A stretch of DNA of 10,639 bases from Leptospiraceae bacterium UBA2033 (GTDB taxonomy: Bacteria > Spirochaetota > Leptospiria > Leptospirales > Leptospiraceae): positions 18,333-28,971 of the forward strand of contig DDBL01000100.1 in NCBI GenBank assembly GCA_002333425.1, read 5' to 3'. Shown piece after piece: positions 1 through 7,000 of the stretch. How positions within the stretch are numbered: position 1 is the stretch's first letter; each line of letters begins with the position of its first letter. The notes under the pieces are model-generated. The model saw only the letters and a list, made by a program, of their open reading frames with translations, was not told the origin of the DNA and did not search any database. Position numbers and translations under genes: made by a program.

Positions 1-965
1 CCACTATCAATCACATAAATGTCCAAAAACTTACTGGTTTCAAAAACTTGCACTGTAATTTCGTCGTCGGAACGTCTACCGCCATGCTCTACTGCATTGT
101 CGAGTGTTTCGTCTATGATAATACTAAACCAAAATTCGTTTAGGAATTTTTTCCAATTTTCCACTTCGTAAATTTTCCAGAGTTCTTCTTTTAATACAAT
201 CGCTCCTTTGGGGTTCGAGGGAGCAATGGTTTGAAATACAAGTCTGGGTAATTCGCCATAAATAAAAATAGATAGAATTCCTGGATAAAACGCAATAAAT
301 CGAAATTGAATCAAAGATAAAAATACAATGGAAAGAAATAAAATGTCAATTAAAAGCACATTGATATTTGCCTTTAAAACTTTGTAGTCCAAAGTCAGAT
401 AATAATTCAGACTTAGAATAAAAATTGTGAGGATAATTGAGTAAGATAAAGATCTGTAGAGGAATTTTTTGAGTAGATTACTGGCATGAGTTATTTTGTA
501 AATTACGATCACCAAAAAAGAAAGTAAGGCAAATATCGAAAAGGCTCTCGTCAAAAAATGATTTATATTTTCATAAAACCTACTCTCCAATGGAAAATAC
601 GCATTTACATAAGGAATAGAAAAAGTCTGAACAGTGATCAAATACCCAACTCCACCTACAAAAGCAGTATAGATGGTAATTAGAACCTCGCGCCTTCTGT
701 AAAATGGGAAATTTAACCCAAAAATCACTAACAAATACACAGTTAAATTGGAAAATACAATCTGTTGTAATGGAAAAGATTCATCTCCTACCAAATGAAT
801 TTTATGCAAAATCTCCATAAAATTCCAAACACTCAGGGTAAATCCAAAGAGCGCAAAAGAAATTTTGGTGGAAGTAATAGGTACGCGAAAAACGGAAACT
901 AGGAATAGGATAAGTACGATAAGAATCGTAAGGATAGAAAATATTATTTCAACAATTAAGTTCAT
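1..965 (-). CDS. Multi-pass membrane protein with C-terminal GHKL (HATPase_c) ATPase domain, 3' end cut by window edge
   Basis: Translating the minus strand from ATG at 965 gives one uninterrupted frame of 321 codons that runs off the left edge. Residues 1 to about 240 are mostly hydrophobic and form about seven membrane segments (near 2-25, 32-53, 63-85, 92-113, 130-158, 165-190, 200-238). A short linker with a Trp-rich segment (ELWKIYEVENWKKFL) follows. Then comes a recognisable GHKL N-box, DETLDNAVEHGG (285-296), and the start of the next box, IDSG (319 onward), where the window ends. The N-box wording resembles SpoIIAB/RsbW-type serine kinases as well as histidine kinases. No H-box histidine is evident before the N-box, because the linker is only about 45 residues. 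It is therefore probably a membrane sensor kinase or an anti-sigma-type ATPase; which one cannot be settled from the fragment. An in-frame TAA at 981-983 blocks a longer ATG start. No good Shine-Dalgarno sequence is visible. It is divergent from the protease operon. Confidence 0.8.
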   Translation of the reverse strand, partial: MNLIVEIIFSILTILIVLILFLVSVFRVPITSTKISFALFGFTLSVWNFMEILHKIHLVGDESFPLQQIVFSNLTVYLLVIFGLNFPFYRRREVLITIYTAFVGGVGYLITVQTFSIPYVNAYFPLESRFYENINHFLTRAFSIFALLSFLVIVIYKITHASNLLKKFLYRSLSYSIILTIFILSLNYYLTLDYKVLKANINVLLIDILFLSIVFLSLIQFRFIAFYPGILSIFIYGELPRLVFQTIAPSNPKGAIVLKEELWKIYEVENWKKFLNEFWFSIIIDETLDNAVEHGGRRSDDEITVQVFETSKFLDIYVIDS

Positions 966-975
966 TTCAAAAAAT

Positions 976-994
976 AATCTTTACTCTAAAGATT
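976..994 (-). promoter_or_regulatory. Perfect hairpin followed by a T-run in the leader of the membrane ATPase gene
   Basis: AATCTTTA and TAAAGATT form perfect 8-base arms around the 3-base centre CTC. Read on the minus strand, the hairpin is followed by A and six Ts, then GAA and the start codon at 965. This has the shape of an intrinsic terminator or attenuator placed 10 bases before the start, but the stem has only one G-C pair and would be weak. It could equally be a protein-binding operator, or chance in AT-rich DNA. Confidence 0.35.
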
Positions 995-1000
995 GCACCA

Positions 1001-1010
1001 GTTAATTAAC
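1001..1010. promoter_or_regulatory. 10-base palindrome GTTAATTAAC in the divergent gap
   Basis: This is a perfect self-complementary decamer lying between the two divergent genes, seven bases from the hairpin at 976-994. It could be half of an operator for a dimeric regulator. No second copy was seen in the gap, and AT-rich palindromes arise by chance, so the call is weak. Confidence 0.15.
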
Positions 1011-1035
1011 TTTCAGCTAGTAAATTATGACACAT

Positions 1036-1063
1036 ATTCTATTACTATCAGGTTTTCTAGCAA
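1036..1063 (-). promoter_or_regulatory. Possible sigma-70-type promoter for the membrane ATPase gene
   Basis: On the minus strand TTGCTA (1058-1063) lies 16 bases before TAGAAT (1036-1041). The -10 matches TATAAT at five of six positions and the -35 matches TTGACA at four of six. Transcription would start near 1029 and give a leader of about 60 bases that includes the palindrome and the hairpin. No equally good plus-strand promoter for the protease operon was found in the same gap. Confidence 0.25.
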
Positions 1064-1080
1064 TAACTAATTTTAATAAA

Positions 1081-1104
1081 ATGAGAAAACCCATAAATCT
1101 ATGA
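1081..1104 (+). other. Seven-codon upstream mini-frame overlapping the protease start
   Basis: ATG at 1081 opens a seven-codon frame (MRKPINL) whose TGA stop overlaps the protease ATG at 1101 as ATGA. The arrangement would allow translational coupling. There is no Shine-Dalgarno sequence in front of it, and the protease itself also lacks an obvious one. It may be coincidental; it is listed because it could explain how the protease is initiated. Confidence 0.12.
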
Positions 1105-2561
1105 AACATATCCTTTCTTTAATATTTTTCTCCTTTGTTTTACTTCCCCTTTTTAGTGAACAAATTTCTGATTTTGACAAAGTAAGAAAAGGTGTAGTTC
1201 AAATTCGCACCTACTCGCAAGGGCTTGATGCATTTTCCCCTTGGCTCACAACAGGTGTTCGGGCAAGTGGTGGAACTGGATTCATCATCGACAAAGATAA
1301 GATTATGACTAACGCTCATGTAATTTCCAATGCAAAATACATTCAAGTCCAAAGGCACAACCAAACGGTTTGGTATGAAGTTGACGTTTTATTTGTAGCG
1401 CATGATTGTGATTTGGCACTACTCAAAGCAAAGGATGTTTCTTTTTACGAAGATTCTACTTCTTTTGAATTTGGAGCAATTCCTGATCTAAATTCTTCCA
1501 TTACGGTTGTAGGTTATCCGATAGGCGGAGATAAAATTTCTGTTAGCCGTGGGATTGTTTCTAGAAAAGAACAATCTACTTACGCTCATTCTGAGGTGGA
1601 TAGTCATTTGGTAATCCAAGTAGATGCAGCGATTAATCCTGGTAATTCGGGTGGACCTGCGATTCAAGACAACAAAGTAGTGGGAGTTGCGTTTCAGGTT
1701 GCCAGTCGAGGGGAAAACATCGGTTATCTCATACCGACTACCGTTATTAAATATTTTTTAAAAGACATTGAGGACGGAAAATATGACGGTTACGTTGAAT
1801 TAGGCATTCGCACGTTTAATTCATTTAGCAATACACTAAGAGAATATAGAAAAATTCCAAAAGATCTAAATGGAGTCTTTGTCACCAAAGTTTTAAAAGG
1901 TGGAAGTGCTGACGGATTTTTAAAAAAGAATGATCTGTTAATTGAGATAGATGGTTTCCCAATTGGTAAAAATGGAACTATCGTTTTGGATAAAGATGCC
2001 CGCATTGATTTTGTAGAAATTGTAGATAACAAACATTCAGGTGAACAAATTTCATTTAGAGTTTTTAGAGATGGGCAGCTAATCACTGTTAACTTCCCTG
2101 CAAAACGTATGGATGAGTTTACTTATATGCGACACAAATATGATGAGCCTTTCGACTACTTTGTGTTAGGCGGTCTTGTGTTTCAGCCGATTTCTCGGGA
2201 CTTACTCCAAGAGTGGAATAAAAACAATGAAACACAGGGTGGAAGTCAATTTTTATACCGGTTTTTTTATTTCATAGACGATGAACTTTGTCGGGAAGTG
2301 GAAACAGATGTAGTTTTGTACCGCAAGTTAGCTCATCCATTTAATAGTAACTCGGATTATTTTTTGAATATGATTATCGAGTCGGTCAATGACACGAAGA
2401 TTCAAAACATTAAACAACTCAAAGAAATTGTCGCTAAGAAAGATTATACTTTCTTAAAACTAAAGTTTAGGGATGTAGATGTTCCCTTGATTTTAAAGAA
2501 AGATGACATAGAAAAAGCAGACAAGGAAGTAGAGTCTATTTATAAGGTAGGAAATAAATGA
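1101..2561 (+). CDS. Exported Deg/HtrA-family serine protease with two PDZ-type domains
   Basis: A 486-residue trypsin-like protease of the HtrA/Deg clan, probably acting in the periplasm on misfolded or specific envelope proteins. A signal peptide covers residues 1 to about 19 (hydrophobic core, then LPLFS before EQ). The chymotrypsin-fold domain spans about 25-220 with an intact triad: His73 in TNAHV, Asp104 in DCDLALL, and Ser183 in NPGNSGGP. A PDZ domain follows at about 230-335 (GVFVTKVLKGGSAD at 258-271). A second C-terminal domain at about 345-470 begins DYFVLGGLVF (352-361). This last part resembles the PDZ_3 region of Deg2/Deg9-type proteases better than the second PDZ of E. coli DegP. 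The ATG is immediately followed by the signal peptide, which supports the start, although no clear Shine-Dalgarno sequence is present. It is the first gene of a rightward operon, and its stop overlaps the next gene's start by ATGA. Family assignment is strong; the substrate is unknown. Confidence 0.92.
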   Translation: MKHILSLIFFSFVLLPLFSEQISDFDKVRKGVVQIRTYSQGLDAFSPWLTTGVRASGGTGFIIDKDKIMTNAHVISNAKYIQVQRHNQTVWYEVDVLFVAHDCDLALLKAKDVSFYEDSTSFEFGAIPDLNSSITVVGYPIGGDKISVSRGIVSRKEQSTYAHSEVDSHLVIQVDAAINPGNSGGPAIQDNKVVGVAFQVASRGENIGYLIPTTVIKYFLKDIEDGKYDGYVELGIRTFNSFSNTLREYRKIPKDLNGVFVTKVLKGGSADGFLKKNDLLIEIDGFPIGKNGTIVLDKDARIDFVEIVDNKHSGEQISFRVFRDGQLITVNFPAKRMDEFTYMRHKYDEPFDYFVLGGLVFQPISRDLLQEWNKNNETQGGSQFLYRFFYFIDDELCREVETDVVLYRKLAHPFNSNSDYFLNMIIESVNDTKIQNIKQLKEIVAKKDYTFLKLKFRDVDVPLILKKDDIEKADKEVESIYKVGNK

Positions 2562-4066
2562 AACCTAACTTTTTAGCCGCCTTAGTATTATTTTTAAGCA
2601 GTTACATATCCTTATTCTCACTTGATACAATTGAGGATAAATTTAAAAATACAGTTGTTCAAGTAAAAATTACCACTCAAGCACCTAACTTTTTATTTCC
2701 ATGGCAACCCAAAAAACCTCAAACTTATGGAGCGGTTGGTGCGGTGATTGCAAACAAGCGGATACTTGTATTTAGCTCCCTTATTGATTATTACACCTCT
2801 ATTGAAGTAAAAAAGTTTTCTTCGTACACAGCAATTCCTGCGAAGGTTATCAAAATTGATTACGAATCAAATCTAACAGTTTTAGAAGTAACTGATAAAG
2901 ATTTTTTTAATGATCTAGTTCCAGTTCAATTTGAAGCGAAGATCGATCCATTTAAACCTGTTTCCATTTTGCAATTGGACAACTCTGGCTCAATTCAAAA
3001 TTCTAAGGGACGACTCACTGGTCTTGATATGGAAAGTTATCCAATGGGTTACACAGAATTACCCTTCGTCCATCTAAATTCAAATGAAAAATTGGAAGGC
3101 AACGGAGAGTTGATTTTAGACAAAGAAAAAGCGGTCGGAATGTTGTACCGTTTTACGGCGTCCAAAAATTCTGGCAAAGTAATTCCGAGTTTTGTAATTA
3201 ATAGTTTTATCAAACAAAAATTTGAAAAGACCAAAGGAACTATATTTCCTTATAAGGGTTTTAAATTTCGTCCCATTCATGATTTAGCGACAAAAGAATA
3301 TTTCGGATTAGACAAAAAAACAGACGGAGTCCTAATTGCGGAGGTAATCCCCTACTCTTCTGCGGATAACCATTTACAGCTAAATGATATTATCCTCGAG
3401 TATGGAGGGATGAAAATTGATTCACAGGGATATTTTAAACACCCTATTTACGGCAAACAATACTTATCCTTTCTAGCTCACTCGGGAGAAGAATTTGGAT
3501 TTAAAATGGGCAGTAAAATTCCAGTAAAAATTTTACGAAATAAAAAAGAAGAAATGCTTTCCATGTCACTGAAAGCATTTCCCTACAAAGCTGTCAAAAT
3601 TCCTTACATGAACAACGAAGGAAAAGAACCAGAATATTTAGTGCGGGGTGGATTTATTTTTGCTGAACTCTCTGAGTTTTTGATGAGAGAATTTGGATCA
3701 AGTTGGCGTTCTAGAATTGATAAAAAATTACTTTATTTGAATGATTATTATCGGATGAATAAAAAAGGGGAAACTGGGCGTTATGTGCTTCTGGTTCAAG
3801 TTCTACCGGATGACTCCAATAATGGGTATCATTCCCTTAGTTTTGATATTGTCAAATCAGTAAACGGAGTTCCTGTTACTTCGATTAGACAATTAGATTC
3901 TGCATTTGGAAATGGTGAGTCAGGAATCCAAGAATCAGTCAGTAGTAAGTTTGTAAGTTTGCAAACAGAAAATGGGACAGAAATCGTTCTGGATAAATCG
4001 ACTTTAAAAGAGATTGATGACAGGATTCAAAAGAAATTTGGAATCGAAAAGTTAAAGAATTTTTGA
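2558..4066 (+). CDS. Exported Deg-like pseudoprotease, paralogue of the preceding protease
   Basis: A 502-residue protein with a signal peptide (1 to about 21, ending SLFS) and the same layout as its neighbour: degenerate trypsin-like domain (about 25-220), PDZ (about 232-345, GVLIAEVIPYSSAD at 257-270) and the C-terminal PDZ_3-like domain (EYLVRGGFIF at 359-368). Aligned by eye with the upstream protease, catalytic His becomes Ser74, Asp becomes Asn105 and Ser becomes Asn182. There is no histidine at all before residue 172, and the GNSGG loop reads EGNGE, so it cannot be a serine protease of this type. The frame is intact over its whole length and the PDZ regions are well kept, so it looks like a functional non-catalytic protein rather than a decaying gene. 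The ATGA overlap with the protease suggests coupled translation. A role as regulator, adaptor or hetero-oligomer partner of the active protease is an inference. AAGGTAGGA just before the ATG provides a plausible ribosome site. Confidence 0.88.
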   Translation: MKPNFLAALVLFLSSYISLFSLDTIEDKFKNTVVQVKITTQAPNFLFPWQPKKPQTYGAVGAVIANKRILVFSSLIDYYTSIEVKKFSSYTAIPAKVIKIDYESNLTVLEVTDKDFFNDLVPVQFEAKIDPFKPVSILQLDNSGSIQNSKGRLTGLDMESYPMGYTELPFVHLNSNEKLEGNGELILDKEKAVGMLYRFTASKNSGKVIPSFVINSFIKQKFEKTKGTIFPYKGFKFRPIHDLATKEYFGLDKKTDGVLIAEVIPYSSADNHLQLNDIILEYGGMKIDSQGYFKHPIYGKQYLSFLAHSGEEFGFKMGSKIPVKILRNKKEEMLSMSLKAFPYKAVKIPYMNNEGKEPEYLVRGGFIFAELSEFLMREFGSSWRSRIDKKLLYLNDYYRMNKKGETGRYVLLVQVLPDDSNNGYHSLSFDIVKSVNGVPVTSIRQLDSAFGNGESGIQESVSSKFVSLQTENGTEIVLDKSTLKEIDDRIQKKFGIEKLKNF

Positions 4067-4079
4067 TATTGGATGTTTT

Positions 4080-7000
4080 ATGAGTGTTTCTAGAACTTTA
4101 ATAGAACAAGCTTGTGAAGAGTGGATTCAGGATTTAACCGATCTTTCTCGTCGCAATAATTTACTTTATTATCGAGATTTAAAATTAGGTACTCTTAGTT
4201 TTACAAATTATAATAATGAATTTTTGGAAGATCTATTTAAGGGAGATAAAATCTCTATTAATGATTTACTTTCTTTAAAAGATAATGACTCTGATGTCTA
4301 TCGCAAAATAAAAGTTATCCACAAAAGATCGAAACAAAATTTGGAAGAAAGAGGTATTGATACCTTACATCTTGCTTACGGATTTGTATCATGGAAAGCG
4401 GATGATTCTGGTAATTCGCCAAAAGCACCATTAGTTTTAATTCCTATTTCTATAGAATCAAAAAGTAAAATTTATCTCACACAAAGTGGTGATCCAATTA
4501 TCAATCCAGTATTACTTGCATACTTAGACAAAAATCATAATATCAAATTAAACCAAGAAGATTTATTTACTGTAGATATGCCTACAAAAATAGATATTAT
4601 GGAAAATTCAACTTTGGATTTTAATACAATCGCTAAAAATTTTAAATTATCCATAGAGAAAAAAATTCCAGAATTAAAAATAACAGAGCAGCTAATAATC
4701 AGTAACTTCTCTTTTCAAAAAATGTCTATGGTAGAGGATATTAAATTTCAAAGAGACAACCCTACTAATAATAATGATCTTATTCTTGCAATGGCAGGAA
4801 ATGAAATTGCAGTCAGAAAATTAAAAGAAAAAATCGTTGATATTGATGTTAAAAAGTTTGATGATATTTCTCCCGATGAAGATTTTATTATTTTTGATTG
4901 TGATTCAAGTCAGCAAAGTGTAATCCAAGCAGTCCTAAGAGGAGAAAATTGTACCATCCAAGGTCCACCAGGTACAGGAAAAAGTCAAACGATCGCAAAT
5001 CTAATTTCAAGTCTTGCGGCTAACGGTAAAAAAATTCTATTTGTAGCAGAAAAAAGAGCAGCACTTGAAGTTGTAAAAAAACGTTTAGAGGATCAGAGGT
5101 TAGGTCATTTACTACTTGATTTGCACGGGTCTGGAATTTCTCGCAAATTGGTGATGGAGAAGTTCAAGGAAAGCCTTGATTTGATTCGCAATTCGCGAAG
5201 TGTAGAAGTTGGAGATACTCATAAACAATTTATGAGAAAACGAAAAGAATTAAATTACCATGTAGATCAATTTCACAAAAAAAGAATCCCTGCAAACAAA
5301 AGTGTCTATGAGTTACATGGAGAACTTTTAAATTTTTCAGAAGAAGAAAAGAGTCAAACTAGATTTACTGGTAAAGATTTACTCAATCTATCGCCTGACG
5401 TATTTGATAATCTTCGTAATAAATTAGAAGAGTTGCAGAAACCAAGTTTTGCAAATTTATTCCTTTATACAAATTCTTCGCCTTGGCAAACAACTACTAT
5501 TTCGTCTACACAAGAGGCTAATCATCTTTCGCTGTCAGTTAACAAAATTTATAAACAGTTACTTTTCTTAGAGCAAGAATTTTTGAAATTAGCTGGGTAT
5601 GGTCTGACTGAGTATAAGAATTTTAAAGAAATTGAAGTAATGATTCAGTTGGTAGAAAAAGTGAATCAGTTGTATGAATTATATACTGGGAATCCTGAAT
5701 TATTTAAACTGGATTTGCAAAATTTTTTGACTATTAAGAATGTTTTTAAAGAGGAACAGGACTTAAATGATGGGGTTGATTATTTAGAAAAATTATTTAA
5801 CTCAAAAAATATTACACCTACTCTAATAAGTCAAAAGATCGAATTATTAGCGAGTATAAGTCGCAGTTTAGACAAATACTCTGAAAAAATTTATGATGAA
5901 GACCTAACTAAATACATCGAAATATTAGAATCTGCTAATACACGAAGATGGTTTTCGAATTTATTTGATAGTGAATTAAAAAATGTTGTAGATATATTAG
6001 GCAAACTTAGAGTATCCCCAGAAATTTCAAGAGAAGAACTTTTAAAAGAAATCAAAAAAATATCTGAACAAGTTACAGAGTGGAACACACTATTTCCAAA
6101 CACTCGATTTCCTGATAAAAAACTAATTACTCGTTTGAGAGGAAATGATTTTTTTGCTAAGATTGTTACACCAGTTTTTTGGAAAACATTTGAGTCAATT
6201 AGTAGTTCAAGAAATCCAGAACCAACATCTCATTTTGAAATTTTTTCTGAGATAGAAAAGATTTATGAGATATTGAAAGAATGGAAAACACAACATAGAT
6301 CTAACATTTACCCAGAGCCAGTTAAAGATTGGAAAAATATAAAAACTGCTTTTTCTGATTTACTAGTTGAATTACAAGATACAAAAGTAAAAATAAATCA
6401 AAATCAAATTGAAAGACTTCCTCTCGGAGAAATCCTTACTATATTTAAAGAACTAGAAAATGATTTAAGTGCGTCTTCTGTTGGAAGGGTAAAAGAAATA
6501 GAGAAAGAATTTAATACTTACAATGCGAATGGATTTTTGTTGGAAATAAAAAAGTCTAAATCTAATCCTGATTTGTGGACTCGCCAATTTGAATATTCTT
6601 GGTATACCTCCTGTTTGGATGATGCCTATCGTCAGGATACTAGGCTCAAGAGTTTTCATGGTAAAACACATTCTGATGTTGTAAAAGAATTCCAAGAGTT
6701 AGATAAAAAACGTCTTGATCTAACTAAAGAGAGATTAATTTACCGTCATGCGCGGTGGATTGCACAAGAAGTTAGCAAGTATGGTGATGAAGAAAATTTA
6801 ATCAGAGCAGAGACTAACAAAAAAGCTGCAAGACTTTCTCTGAGAAGATTATTGCAAGAAACCCCGAACTTATTAACCAGCCTTCGTCCATGTTGGATGG
6901 CAAGCCCGTTATCCATTAGCCAATTAGTTGATCCTAAAAAACAATATTTTGATGTTGTGATTTTTGATGAAGCAAGTCAAATTATTCCTGCTGATGCAAT

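Noticed and set aside
1790..2086. Minus-strand open frame inside the protease gene (and similar antisense frames at 1140-1364, 3049-3234, 5891-6103 and 6465-6695)
   Set aside because: They lie antisense to well-supported coding sequence, show no family features and have no ribosome sites that I could see.
2558..4066. Pseudogene call for the second protease-like gene
   Set aside because: Despite loss of the catalytic triad the frame is uninterrupted for 502 codons, with signal peptide and PDZ domains kept, so a functional pseudoenzyme fits better than decay.
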